DNA of 64,000 nt from Salvator merianae. Its lineage: Eukaryota; Chordata; Lepidosauria; Squamata; Teiidae. The stretch covers positions 62,171,512-62,235,511 of the forward strand of contig QVOM02000073.1 in assembly GCA_003586115.2 (NCBI GenBank), read 5' to 3'. The translations under genes were made by a program, and so were the position numbers. This document shows, one piece after another, positions 19,324 to 31,483 of this stretch; positions within the stretch are counted from its first letter, which is position 1; each line of letters starts with the position of its first letter. The notes below the pieces were generated by a model. It saw nothing but the letters and a program-made list of their open reading frames with translations. It was not told the origin of the DNA and did not search any database.

Positions 19324-20998
19324 ATAACAATTTTCTTGAAAATTCATACCTTCCAGGCTGGTATATTTTCCAGGCAAAACCAATCCAAAATAGGCCACCC
19401 TCTGCTAGAACCATATGCATTATTGAAAGTCCTGCTGGCTTCTACTTTCTTTTTCTTATTACATTCAATTGCCCTCCTCAGACTCTTCTCAGCCATATTT
19501 TGTACAATTTTTCACTGAGAATTCCATTTCCTTTTATTTTGTCTGCAGGCACCTTTTTTGTACGTTGTCATTAGCTCTTTGCACCCTCTACAGTGTTCAG
19601 ATAGGGACTAATATGCAAAATATCTTACCACTTACAGTGAGCTCTCTTCTTTAAAAACTGTGATAATTCTCTAAGGGGGGATTTCTCCTCTTGGGAAAGA
19701 AAGCTTCCATTCTCTGCTAAGTCACTGAGTGGCACTTTTGAAGATGGCATCAGAGCATAATTTCTTCAGCCAGAGAAAGCCAGTGAAAATGTTTGGGGTG
19801 AATTTCAGATAATCTAACTTACACAAAGCACATGATTTGGTCCAAAGTTTTTAAAATTCTACTTTAATTGGCTATTTATAGATGTGGGATTCGTTCTTAG
19901 TAAAAATAGTGGAATTCTTCTGTTCACTCCTTCAGGAATCTGATTGTTTTATTTTATCTTGTGCCAGTTTGAGTCAATAAAAAAAAAATGGGTGGCTCTG
20001 GAATTCTTAGACTGATTTATCTCTGAAGTCTCTACGTGATGCATGTTTTTCTCACCCTGCCTTTTTAACCTTGCAACAACCCTATAAGAAAGGCTAGAAC
20101 TGAAAAGTGGTGACTGGCCTAAGGTCCCCAAGGAAAGAATATGAATCTGGGATCTCCTAGATCCTAGTTTGACACCATCACCACAGCACTACATTGTCTC
20201 TCCTTGTTCTTTTTCCAGGAATTTTCCAAAAGTATGCTTAGTGAAATAAACCACAAATGTGTCCCTGATTTCAGTGTATATAAGATTTTTAAAAAGAGAA
20301 AAGATTCAAATACCCATATGTTTAGTATCATGAATTATTTTTCCATGTAATTCTTGGCCTTGATTGCAGCTTTTTTGGAACTCATTTTTTAACTGTGAAG
20401 CTAGTGGTTAGTGGAGAAGGAGAAGGAGACGGAGACGGAACAGGATTCTTTCATTCATGGTAGAAACATCCTAGTAGTAATTTTTAAAAATGCATGCATG
20501 AATTTAAGAAACATATAAAACACAGGTTTGCAATTAAAACAGAGATGTGCATATATTAGAGAAATAAAAAACTATTTTTTTCTTGCCCAGAACCAAGAAA
20601 CATCAACAGCATTGGGTTGCATTAGCATCAGATCCTTGTAACTGCATCATGTTGGGCACTTTAGGAAATTGTACAAATGTGCAGTTGTTTGCAATTCACA
20701 GAATGTAGTGGTGACTAGGCAGGCCTATTTATTTACACTTTCTTTGGATTGGGCTATACCCATTCATAACCTATTCAATGATTTCCAAACTTCCCAGCTG
20801 GTATTAGAGTCTATTGCCAAAACCTCTAATGGATCCATCCAATGGGTATTTTTCATGTTTCTCCTCAGATCTAAACTAGATGTAGCAGCTTGTCCAAAAT
20901 TTTCCATCACCCTAAGCAACTTTTTCATGATTTCAGTCTTTGCTGAACAAGATGACCTCCATATAGAAGATGTCGTCCAGAGGTTTCTGGTTTGAATC
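19324..20998. other. Unassigned AT-rich DNA
   Basis: About 1.7 kb with no recognised gene or repeat. A purine-rich patch (GGAGAAGGAGACGGAGAC) is at 20420-20440. The frames at 20669-20995 (+) and 20764-21099 (-) overlap on opposite strands and have no recognisable domain. Confidence 0.4.
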
Positions 20999-21001
20999 TT
21001 T

Positions 21002-21575
21002 GGGCCTGTTCGCACTTCTGAAGCAGAACATTCTTGGCCGCTTGCTGGAATGGAAGATTCGCACTCACGCGTGCACGCGCCATTCCCAATTCTCATCAAG
21101 GCTCACCTGATACATACCTGAAGCTGGGGAAGGCTAGACAAGTAATTTGCTGTCTTGATTCTGACCTGCGAGATCAAACGCAGATTGGGGAAGTTGCTTT
21201 CACACTGCTTCCTGGGTTGAAATGGCGATGGGCTGTTGCAGCTGCACAGGCACAGTCCGCTGCTTCACAACCCAGTTTACCCTTTGGGCTTTGCACCCAG
21301 GCTGCTGTTTCAAAGACAGCTCCAAAAGGAGCTGCTCTAGCTTCGAAGCAGAGCTCTATGGTTCGGATTACTAGCTCTATCTTTGCATCCGTGCCTCTAT
21401 GATTCGTTACCTCCCTTCCTGCCTAGCGGATTCCCATTCGCAGTGCTCCCTCTGCTGGTCAGCTTGGAGTTGTTTTCCTGGTTGGCAAGTGCGTATAGCA
21501 CTCAACAGACTCCATCTTCACCAGCCTGAAGCCTGCTAATTAGAACGTTCTCCTCTGGTAAATGCGAAAACGCCC
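21002..21575. mobile_element. Non-autonomous DNA transposon (family A), TTT target duplication
   Basis: A 574-bp element starting GGGCCTGTTCGCACTT and ending AAATGCGAAAACGCCC, flanked by TTT on each side (20999-21001 and 21576-21578). The 3-bp duplication and GGGCC terminus suggest the PIF/Harbinger group. The 122-codon plus frame (21034-21402) shows no transposase motif. The right end shares CTAATTAGAACGTTCT with the copy at the window start. Confidence 0.75.
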
Positions 21576-21578
21576 TTT

Positions 21579-23439
21579 CTCTATATGCCATTGCATCCCT
21601 GCAGACTGCCAGTGCAGCAATCCTAGCCAAATGGTATAGTTTATCCCAAAAGTTTCATTCAGAGTGCCATGTACCTGTCCAGCATGCACTGACTCACACC
21701 ATATTGGGCAGGCATATTCATTAGAACATGAAAGGACATGAAAGGAGCCTCTCCGAAGAATGTGCCAGAGTAACTGGTCATTCAGGCGTCCCCTGGGCAA
21801 CAGCTCTGCTGGCTCATCCTTTCACTCCAGAAGCATCACTGTGCTTCATCGACAAGAAGAAGAAGAAGTGGCAATTCAGGTGAAGAGGTAGCTGTCAGTG
21901 CATATGCTGCAGAGCCCTGAAGTGCACAGAGGATGTCAACATTGCCCAAATGAGCTGTGTCATCTAATTATTTTCAATTACAATCATGATCTTTCCTTTA
22001 ACACTTCCCTCTGCTGAAGCTTGTGTGCCTAATGTATCCAGCTCTGACTTTATGATCCCTATTGTTACAGCGTGCTGTGCTTAATTGCTTCATCGCTATA
22101 ACAAACAGACGTTCTAAACAATTGGACAATAATACGAATAGGAGGTAGGAAAATAGCTTGAGATGCTTTCATTTTAATTATGTTGATTGTGCACCCTGTG
22201 GTTTTCAGAAACAATGCTAGAACACTGTTCTTTTGATAGTCCTCCCTGAAAAACTTTAAACAAAATCTAATTATTTTATTTTTATGAAAAGAAGGTTTAC
22301 ATCCATGATCTCCTTTGTTTTTAATTCAAAAGCCTTATTCTCAAATTTCTCTCAACCTACCTCCAATTTAACTGTCCATTGTTCCTCATTAGCAAGATAT
22401 TTATGAATATACTAAAAATTCATTAACTTTGGTCAAGCTAGACAAAATTAAAGGAAGTGTAATTCTCTTCTGACTTTATCATAACCTGGAAGTCCAGATT
22501 TCAAAGGGCTTATTCTTGCACTTGTACCTTGCCCTTTTTAAATAACATTTTGGCCTTCTACATTTTGGCTTTTCTCCTTAAACAGCATGAGAAAAGGCTT
22601 AGCTGGTTAAAACAGGCAAGAAAGATTACACACAGTAATTATGAGTACTGGATGGGCTTGTCTCCCCTCACCTCTCCTTCATATGAGACCTTCTGTCTTT
22701 ATATTTGATTAAGGAAACCTAATTTAAATAAAATTTAGTGATGAATTCCAAGTGGATTTGTTTTAAAAGGGTGTTACATAAATAAATGTGGTTTACTGAG
22801 TGAACAGAACAGTGCATTAATGGACCTTTCTGATGTTAAAAAGTATACAAATCTTTTGGTGTTATATCCTTGGAAGAATGCAAGTTGTGTCAACCTGCAG
22901 GAAGGTTGGATGTTGTAATTTTTAAAATAAAATTCCACCTCCTGACTTCATCTGCATCCTTGCCATGATGGATGCTTTGGACTGGGCAATGGAATCCTGA
23001 TTTCAGCTTCTGCTAAGAAGTATTATTCAAATCATGTAATTGTTTTTCTGGATAAAAGGTTGAAAGCAATGATATGTATTTAAAGGTCAATTTCAGTGCT
23101 TCAAAGGAGATACATCTGCCTGAATTTCTGGCAGGATCTACACAGGGGGCATTCTGTCTCCCCACGTCCACATTAACAATAGTGCTATATAAGTAGTGCT
23201 ATTCTTGATGCAGTGTTATGGTGTCCACACACCACTAGCCCTGTTTGTTGAGATCAAAGTTGAGGTTATTCCAGCTTTGATCATGCCAAGTGGAAATCCT
23301 GCTGTCATGATCACAGTGAGGGTGCACCTAACTGAGGTTGTGTCAGGTGGAGGTGGAAGTAGCCTTCTCCCCACAATCAATATTGAAGCAAAGGAATCCC
23401 TGGCTTAAATTCTGATAGTAGTTTTTTTTGTTTTTTGTC
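21579..23439. other. Unassigned DNA
   Basis: About 1.9 kb. AGAAGAAGAAGAAG occurs near 21852. 21960-22900 is AT-rich and featureless. 23130-23400 is more GC-rich and may be a DNA-transposon interior, but no ends were found. Confidence 0.4.
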
Positions 23440-23985
23440 TTTTTTAAGCACAGAGAATAGCTGTGCACTGGGTTGATACCTTCGTTGTTCTGTCTACCCA
23501 AGCCCCAAGATCCCTTTCCTGGTGTGCCACAGAAAGCTCAATCCCCATCAGTTTATAGGCATAATTGGGGTTCTTTGCCCCAATGTGCATCACTTTGCTA
23601 AGATTGAAGTGGATTTGCCACATTGTTGCCCACTCTCTCAATGTCAAGAGTTCCCTCTGGTGCTCTTCACAATCTCTTTCAGTTTTTACTACCCTGAATA
23701 ATTTAATGTCACCAGCAAACTTTGCTGTCTCACTACTTACCCCTATTTCTGGATCACTTATGAATAAATTGAAAAACACACTCTACACTCCGTGAATCAT
23801 CTGCTTATTACTATTCCATTTCCTATCCTTCAGCCAGTTACCAATCCAGGACAGGACCTGTCCTCTTATTCTATGTCTTGTGAGTTTATTTAGGAACCTT
23901 TGATGAGGGACTTTGTCAAAAATGTTGTGAAAGTTCAGATGGACATTGTCAACCTCAGTTGCCCAGCCCAAATCCAGTGCCACAC
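23440..23985 (-). mobile_element. CR1 LINE reverse transcriptase fragment, diverged subfamily
   Basis: Minus-strand frames 23783-23983 and 23444-23779 encode FDKVPHQRFLNKLTRHRIRG, WIGNWLKDRK and, after a frame break, LFISDPEIGVSSETAKFAGD with VSTQCTAIL. These match CR1 blocks (FDxVPHxxLLxKLxxYGIxG, WIxxWLxxRxQ, LFINDLxxGVxSxxxKFADD). The catalytic FADD reads FAGD, so it is dead. It is more diverged than the CR1 copies at 41.6 and 58.3 kb and probably belongs to an older subfamily. Confidence 0.8.
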
Positions 23986-24446
23986 AGAATCCACACTCAG
24001 GGTGTCCCCAGATACAGTTAAAATGTCAGTATCCTTTTAGGATCCCAATAGGGCTGCAGACAGGCTAATGCCAAGTCAGATTGCTGCTGAAGTTTTGAGC
24101 CAAAAGGCCAGATTCAAGGAAGTTCAGGAGTTCGTGCAATTTTTTAGATGCTTTGACATCTTTATGTCATTTTCTCAATGTACTGGGATCTGCTGCAACC
24201 TGCATTTACACAGCACTGGATCATTCATCTGAGAACTTACTACTGGTCTGCAAACAACATGTGCAGGTCATGCTAATCTGACAGCCTCTTTTTGCTCCAC
24301 TGTGCGGAAATGCCAGCAATTTTAAAGAACTGTTTTCCTGCACTGACTGGAGGCTATAATAATCATTCTTAATTCATTTATTTTTTAAGGAAATTGTGTA
24401 GGTGTAATGGAAGTTGTGACAGAAAACATAATAAAAGCCTGGGAAT
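23986..24446. other. Unassigned spacer
   Basis: No gene or recognised repeat. Confidence 0.4.
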
Positions 24447-25638
24447 TTATTTATTTATTTATTTGCATTTTTATCCCGCCCTATACCCAAAGGTCTCAGG
24501 GCGGGTTACAACAATTAAAACAAAACAAAACAAAAACTCATAAAAGTCATGCAATAAAACAGTAGCCTGAAAGTAGGGAGGGAAAGCTGTACCTTTAGGC
24601 AAAGGCAAGGGTAAATAGGCCCGTCTTTATTGCTCTCCTAAAGATGTAAAGTGAGGAAGCTTGACGCACCTCAGGGGGAAGAGTGTTCCACAGTCTGGGG
24701 GCCACCACTGAAAAGGCCCTGTCCTGGGTGCCCACCCCTTTAGCTGTTGAAGGTGGTGGTATAACCAGGCGGGCCTCACCAGCAGATCTTAAGGCACGGA
24801 CAGGCTGGTATGGGAGAAGACGCTCCTTTAGGTATTTGGGGCCCAAGCCATTTAGGGTCTTATAGGTTAAGGCTAACACCTTGAATTGGGCGCAGTAGCA
24901 AATTGGCAGCCAGTGCAGCTCTTTTAAGACCAGCATGATATGCATCCGGCCAACTGTTCCAGTCAGCAGTCTTGCTGCTGCATTCTGCACCAGTTGCAGC
25001 TTCCAAACCATCTTCAGGGGAAGCCCCATGTAAAGCACGTTACAGTAATCCAATCTGGAAGTTACCGAAGCATGGATTACTGTGGCCAGATTATCTCTGT
25101 CCAGAAGAGGTCGTAGTTGGCAAATCAGCCATAGTCGGAGGTATGCATTCTTGTCCACCGCCTCCACCTGAGTTTCAAGTGTAAGCGTAGAGTCCAAGAG
25201 TACACCCAGATTCCGCACCTGTCCTTTCCAGGGCAAAGCAACCCCATCAAGGGTCAGGTGCCTTTTAACTTCATGGACCCGAGACCCTCTGACACACAGT
25301 ACCTCCGTCTTGTCTGGATTCAGCTTCAATTTATTGGCCCTCATCCAGCCCATTACTGCTTCCAGGCACCTGTCCAACACTTCAACCACCTGTCCTGATT
25401 CAGATCGTACAGATATGTAGAGCTGGGTGTCATCTGCATATTGATGACATCTGACTCCAAATCTCCTGATGACCTCCCCCAGTGGCTTCATATAGATATT
25501 GAAAAGCATGGGAGATAAGAGCGACCCCTGAGGAACCCCACACCTGGGTTCCCAGGATGATGAGCAGGAATCTCCCACAACTACCTTTTGGAATCGGCCT
25601 TGGAGATAGGAGTGGAACCACTGCAACACAGTGAAAAT
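24447..25638 (-). mobile_element. 5'-truncated L2 LINE, well preserved
   Basis: The best-preserved LINE in the window. The minus strand carries an uninterrupted reverse-transcriptase reading from 25638 to 24595. The 3' tail follows, with TTTTTATCCCGCCC and a TTTA repeat at 24447-24466. The 5' end of the element, including the endonuclease, is absent. The ATG-initiated frame extends 36 codons beyond the L2 homology (to 25746) into unrelated flanking sequence, so that ATG is not the native start. Confidence 0.85.
24595..25638 (-). pseudogene. L2 ORF2 reverse transcriptase C-terminal part (open)
   Basis: About 347 uninterrupted codons. In order: WFHSYLQGRFQKVVVGDSCS, CGVPQGSLLSPMLFNIYMKP (RT block 4), QYADDTQLYIS (catalytic palm, near 25423-25445), MRANKLKLNPDKTEVL, VRNLGVLLDSTL, RLDYCNVLYMGLP, LVQNAAARLLTG, LHWLPICYCAQFKVLALTYK and APRLWNTLPPEVRQ. 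This is the classical L2 sequence from mid-palm to the C-terminus. It copies L2 RNA at a nicked target, but lacks its endonuclease and the first half of the RT, so it cannot act alone. The lack of stops means either recent insertion or low decay. Confidence 0.85.
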
Positions 25639-28074
25639 CACCATGCTCTCGGGCCTTGCGTATACATTCAAAGGATTATGTAAGCCCAACACACATATCC
25701 CAGGAATGTCCGGCCCATAAGAATAAAGTGAACAGCCACCCACCACGCTCAGTTGTTCAGAGTCTGAAACCCCCTTTCTCCCTCATGCATGTTTCAATTC
25801 AGGGACAGCTAATGTGCACCTAAACCACTTTGTTCACTAGGCTCAATTTTTATGTCAATTTGAACAGAACTTCAGCTTTATAGTGTCTTGCCTACTCTTA
25901 GCATTACCTGTTTTTGACCCCTAGAATTCCTTCCTTTTAGCTGCCTTGACGTTCAGCCTATTACTTACTATAGACCCCAGCCACTGTTGGTGCAAGAGAA
26001 ATGGACATGTGTGCCAGGCCTGGCCACAATATTCCTTAACACCCAAACTTTCTTCACTGAGTGATAAGTTCTGAAGGAAATTTGTAAGGCTGTGTCTTCA
26101 CTGGGTCAATAGACCAATCCAATGGGACATGTTGACTGTGGACCCATGTATGACCAGCACCATTTTGCCAGAAACCCAGAAGTGGCACCCAGCCCAAACA
26201 CCCTCAGCCAACAAATTTTGAACAACCTGTTGTGGGCCAAGTTGCCTGGAATGGGCCAGCATGGTGCAGGATAGCTCATGCAATTGGCCTAAGTGTCTAA
26301 CCTAACGTTTTTGCACCTTTCCTGTGGTTGCAGAAACTGGCATAATCAAGATTCCCAACTACAAGGAGGTTTCTTCAGAACCACTCCACAATGCAGGAAA
26401 GTTGGGTCAAGGACAGATACACTGAGTGCATCCAGAGGTGGTAATGGTGGAACCAGGGTATGCATTTCCACAACCTCTCCACAAGCAGAGGGCTTCTGTT
26501 GCAGCAGATTGCAGGTGGCATATTTTATATGGAAAGCTCACAGTTGCACGAGAAAAGAATGATGTTAGGAACATAGGTGGTCTTTCTTGTTCTTATGCTG
26601 TTACGTTAGATTCAGTGGCAAGTATACTCAAAGATATTTCTGAATTTGCTGTGTTTCAGACTGCATAGTCATGTTACTGTTAGTATTCCACCAACACTTG
26701 GAAATGGAGCAACTCAACCTATCTCTTTTGAATTTCTGACAATCACATAGTCAGTAAGGTGGGGGAGACCTTCCAGCAGACAGTATGGCGATTTGTTGTA
26801 TCTAACAGAAGCAATTGTTGGCATGAAAACATCACATAATGTACAGAGATAAGTATCTGAGTAGATGGGCTACATAGTAGAGTGATGGTGTGGGAAAGCC
26901 ATTAGACAAAAGCAGCTTCAAGTCTAAGTTGTATTGTGCTGAAATAAATGACAATAAAGAACTCTGGCTGCCATCATTTTTGGGGAGTTGAAAAACTGCC
27001 CAGTCTTTTGAGAGCAGGCATGGGGGTTGTTCACTTTCATTTTAAGGGTGGTACTAAGCTATTTTTGCAAAGGATTTTTTTTTATTCCCCCCAAAATGCT
27101 AATTGAGGTTAGGGAACTTGTCAAAAGTAATAGTTTTTCAAATAAAGCTGTAAAGCATTATGGTAATTCTATGCAAATTGTATTAATAAAGGCTGGTGGC
27201 AGCTGAGCTGACTTCTTTGCCTCACATGTCATACTGGGTTTCAGGCTATTAAGAATGCTTTTTTCTACTATTACACTAGTAATTGTGAAGATTTAAGCAG
27301 TCAAAGTAGACATCTGTGCCCACAATCCACAGCACTGAGGGCTGATCTGTGTCAGGATAGTTCAGTCGTATCTTTCCAACTGTTGTGTGCATTTGACTTG
27401 AAAGGGAGAAAACAGCCTGAATACTTAGCTTCCTCTGTTCCTATTTCATCTTTGTCCTTGCTGAATGGAGAGAATGCATGCTAAGGGGAAGGACTTCTGA
27501 ACAGATGGCATACCAGTATCACATACCATTGTAATTTGAAGTTAGTCTAAAGGATTTCCTACTTTTCCAAAGATGGCTGGTTCACAGGGACAAAGCTGTA
27601 GTACTCCATCACACCCATTAGCTCAGGACATGAGTCCACTCTCCCTTTCTCTTTCATGCACATTTCCCATCAGAATTTGCAAATGTGTGCATAGTCCATT
27701 GCATTCAGTGGACGCAATGTTCATGTGGTCAGCTTTGGTGCCTCTAAAGACTCATCTGTTCTGGCTCATTTAACTTGTGTTGTCTCCCCTCCAGTCCACT
27801 CTGCCAGACACAATGGGCACCAATGACAAATGCTGTTTTTAATTAGCTCTGGAACACAAAGCAGTGTAGAAATTCAGCAGAGAAATGTGTTTGTGATTTA
27901 GGTTGTGCTCTTTTGCATAGAAAGGTGACCTGTCCACCATTTCCAAGGAAAGCAGCAGAAGCAAGCTGCATTTATTCTTGGGAAGTCTCATTGAACTCCA
28001 TGGGGATTACTGGAACATTAATGGAACTGTATGGACTGTCATGGAAATGCCACATTCATCTTTTCCTTTATCAG
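25639..28074. other. Mostly unassigned; short shared core at 26140-26175
   Basis: About 2.4 kb without a recognisable gene. CCAGCACCATTTTGCC, then AGAAACCCAGAAGTG (26150-26180), resembles stretches at 29015-29045 and 35565-35600, suggesting a short interspersed family (G). No termini were found. Confidence 0.4.
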
Positions 28075-28395
28075 TTTCGTGATTGCTGAACTAGGTGGCC
28101 TGTTGGACTGATCCAGCTTTTGATTATCTCTTATGCTCTTATTTAATCACAGTGACTCTTTAGCAGTTAAAACCCCCCAAACAATTCTACTGGAATCACA
28201 GAAGTGCTATCAAGGCTAGACCATAGCACCCAAGTCTACCATGTCCCTTAACACTTAACAGTGAAGACTTTGCCTTCATCTTCTGCTTGAGGATGCCCAG
28301 AAGCAATTACTGGTCACTATATGAGACAGGATGCTGGATTTGATGGGACTTGGCCTGATCCAGCAGGGCTCCTCTTACGTTCTTATCTTACGTCC
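28075..28395 (+). mobile_element. LINE-type 3'-end repeat fragments
   Basis: 28075-28140 (GTGGCCTGTTGGACTGATCCAGC) and 28318-28395 (GGCCTGATCCAGCAGGGCTC, CTTACGTTCTTA) are two copies of the squamate tail repeat found inverted at 10109 and direct at 62690. The parent LINE is not clear. Confidence 0.5.
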
Positions 28396-29874
28396 TTAAT
28401 CTGAACCTCGCAGAAGGATCAGAGACCAACCAATATTGCGCAGCCTTGTCTATCTTGCAGAGCTGTTCTGTAGAAACAAGAGAGAGAGGAAACAATGTAT
28501 TCTACTTTATGGTCTTTAAGGAAAAGGCAACAAAGAAGTAAATATATCAATAATGCTAACTTTACCTGAATTTATATTAGGATCAAGACGTTACCTAATT
28601 CAACATTTAGAGAAACAAGGAGAAAGTCTGAAACAGTAGCAGACCATGGATAGAGAAAAGGAGGGGAAGGCTTTGATTGGAAACCTTGCTTTCCTCTCTC
28701 CATGCTGTATTCTTATCAAAGCATGGTTTGGGGGACATGAACGTCAAGGTTCTTACTGAAGTCTCATCTCTGTCCCATTGCCTTGTAATCCCAGTATCTA
28801 AAACCCTACTGATATGAAGGATTTTAGGGAATACATCAGCCTATTAAGAATATTTCTTAAATGTGTGATCAACATGGAGCCCAAAGTCAGAACAGATAAT
28901 ACTTAAGAAAATGGCACCAGTGTCTGATCCAATCACCCACACATTTCTGTGCATAGACTGGTCTAGACATATGCAATGTGGATGGCTAGTCTAATCTGCC
29001 TAGCAAACAGAGCCTAGCACCATTTTGTCAGGCTCCCAGAAACAGCTACAGCTATCGGCTGTTTCTGGGTGCACAGCAAAAACAACTTTGGATGCTGGGA
29101 ACTTTCAGGAAATGCTAGACATACTGGCCTCCTGTCCCAAAGAAAGTGTCCCACCTTTAGACCACAGATAACTACTCCAAGGATACTTTCTCCAGTGAAA
29201 TCAGCATGAGAGCGGCATTTGCATGCCTCACTCAGCTCCATGCCACCGTTTTGGCTGGAATATCAGTTCTGTACCTGGTAGGGCTGGGCAGAAACATTGG
29301 CTGTGACTCCACATTGATGGCACAAGGGCCCTGGGGCAGCTGCCTCTACCATAATGGCTCCAGTGTCATAACATAGCTATACTGTCAAATCTCCATGTCT
29401 GTGCGCCCTCATGTGGATGCAATGCGTTTTACTATAGTGAAAGCTAGTTCATTGAATGAGGAGTGACCTCAAAATCACTCCTTGCACATTGATGATTCTG
29501 TGCCTTTGAGGGGAATTCCATTCCCTCCATGCACCTGCACATCCCTTTGGCAGCGGGTGCAGAAGACACGGGATGACTTGGTTGCCCCTCAGTGGTGTAC
29601 TGAACATCACATGAAGACACCACCACATTTTGCTGGCAGAAGCTCCATCTTGGAGCTCTGTACATTTCCCCACTACCCTCCTCAGCCCTGCCCTACCCTA
29701 ACAGTAGGCCAGCTCTGTCCAGGACTGTGATTGGATGGAGCCAATGTTTCAGACAAAAGCTCCAATTCAGATTTGGTTTATGCCAAATTCGACCCCAGTT
29801 CTTGTGTCCTCTTTGTGTGTTTGCTGTGTGTCAACCTTTCTGAAGATAACATTTTTGTTGCTTTGATTTACTTT
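28396..29874. other. Unassigned; GC-richer DNA-transposon-like stretch at 28915-29760
   Basis: 28915-29110 shares a core (AGCACCATTTTGTCAGGCTC, CCAGAAACAGC) with 35500-35640. 29280-29760 is GC-richer. Minus frames at 29014-29241 and 29444-29673 show no domain. Probably remnants of non-autonomous DNA transposons. Confidence 0.35.
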
Positions 29875-29997
29875 GGCTGTGTTTGTATTATGCAGTAAAG
29901 GCACTTTAATCGTGCCCTCAAGGCAGCTAATCTCCATTGAGAGTAATGGAATCTGGCCTCACTTAAGGTGCCTTTGCTGCATAATGAAGACATAACC
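29875..29997. mobile_element. 123-bp palindromic MITE
   Basis: Ends are inverted copies with ATTATGCAGTAAAGGCAC on the left and GTGCCTTTGCTGCATAAT on the right. Internal AGGCAGCTAATCTCCATTG. Flanking triplets (TTT and TAG) do not match, so no target duplication is claimed. Confidence 0.7.
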
Positions 29998-30060
29998 TAG
30001 AAAATAAATTCTAAGAACCAAATCATTAACAGAACAGGCTTTCCTGATGAAGCATATTTA

Positions 30061-30178
30061 GAGTTACCATACAAAAAATAGGACAGTGCTCCTGAGCCTT
30101 TATGATTTGCATGGAAGAGGAATGACAATAATTGTTTACATCAGAAGCTCCAGCCACTGTCCTTTCTTATGTAGCTAC
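30061..30178. repeat. Palindromic interspersed repeat (family H), copy 2
   Basis: Left GTTACCATACAAAAAATAGG then ACAGTGCTCC. Right CCACTGTCCTTTCTTATGTA is roughly its reverse complement. Same general design as 10974-11132. Confidence 0.5.
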
Positions 30179-30603
30179 TTTAAAGGCACTGGGGTACTGG
30201 GCTTTCCTTGACATGGAAACAGGAAGGCTAACCCTCAGGATTTCTGAAACAAAAGAGCCTTGAAGGAAACCCCAAAACTGCTTTAATTTATCCTGTCAGA
30301 CAGTAAAATGCTCCCAATTTAAGACTCAAACCTGTTTGCTAGCAAGCAGAAGATTTATTTGTCACTGAGAAATTATTTGTTATTGCCCGAGTACTTCAAG
30401 CAAAGCCTGAAAGAGGTGCTTCTCATATTATAAACCATTTATGATAATATTGGCAGGGTAATAATCCTGCAGTCCTGGCTGTAAAGCCAAGTAATTCAGT
30501 CAGCTATTATGATCCTTGCAATAAAAGGAAAAGGGAAGTGGGTAAGAAAAAAATAGTATAAGAAAACAAAACAAAACAAAAATGCAACAATGCTTTTTGG
30601 ACA
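30179..30603. other. Unassigned AT-rich spacer
   Basis: No gene or recognised repeat. Confidence 0.4.
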
Positions 30604-30612
30604 TTATCTATC

Positions 30613-30658
<46 letters not shown>

Positions 30659-30660
30659 TT
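30604..30660. repeat. (TATC)n microsatellite
   Basis: About 12 TATC/CTAT units, followed by TTTATTTATT. Confidence 0.95.
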
Positions 30661-31388
30661 ATTTATTCCATTTATTTATATGTTGAGGCTCCTATTTTAA
30701 TTTTACCTGATGTGATTTTTTTTTTTTTTTAATGTAACACATGAGCTGGCGGAGGAGCAAAAGAAGATCTTTTAACAGAAGTTCCCTTCTTTTCAAATTG
30801 AATAAATGGAGAGCCACTGAGATGATAAATTAGAGAAATGGAAGAGTATGCATTAGGATTCAAACTAATGGTCTATTCTGTGCTTGAAAGAACACAGAAG
30901 AATGTCTCATCCATCAGGTGACAAGGCATCCATGTGTCAGATATGGGAATTCGAGGTCTAGACCAAGCAGAAGCTACAGGACAAGGATGACTTCTTATCA
31001 GAAGCATGTAGAGCAGAAATCTAGAAACTTTCCGTACAAAAACACAAATAAAATGCCTGGCTATTATTTCATATGGGGGAGAGAGATTTTAATCAGACAG
31101 TGATATGATGGGGTTTTGATAGGATGAATGATAGTGGGTATTTGCAAAGAACAAGACAAAAGATTCTGTTTACTTGAGATTGTACTGATAGCTTGACGTC
31201 AGTAAAGGTGAAAATGTATGCAGTTTGTGGGCACTGAAATTCTTTTAAATCCCACTTGTTTTTCATGCCCACAGCCAGGGATGTCTTTAGGGTGGTACAA
31301 ACAATGCACCTGCCCTAGGGCACTGAGTTCAGGGTTCACCATGACCACCTGGCTTGCTATACGAAGCGTCAGTGATGCAAAACAGTGA
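30661..31388. other. Unassigned; possible hAT end near 31272
   Basis: Poly-T at 30718-30730. CAGGGATGTCTTTAGGGTGG at 31272-31291 resembles a hAT-type terminus, but no partner end was found. No coding. Confidence 0.35.
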
Positions 31389-31483
31389 GGCTGCATCCAG
31401 ACATCACTTACTTGTTGTGCTATATTTTGATATTCCAGAATATCAAAATATAGTGGAATAAGTAAGCAAAATGGGATGCAGCC
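31389..31483. mobile_element. Palindromic MITE (family B), 95 bp
   Basis: A near-complete palindrome: GGCTGCATCCAGACATCACT...GGGATGCAGCC, with centre TTTTGATATTCCAGAATATC. Flanking triplets are TGA and CTA. Same ends as the copy at 3678. Confidence 0.75.

Noticed and set aside
20764..21099. 111-codon minus-strand frame
   Set aside because: It runs from unassigned DNA into the family A transposon end and has no recognisable domain.
30604..30660. CRISPR-like or regulatory array
   Set aside because: It is a simple TATC microsatellite without spacers.
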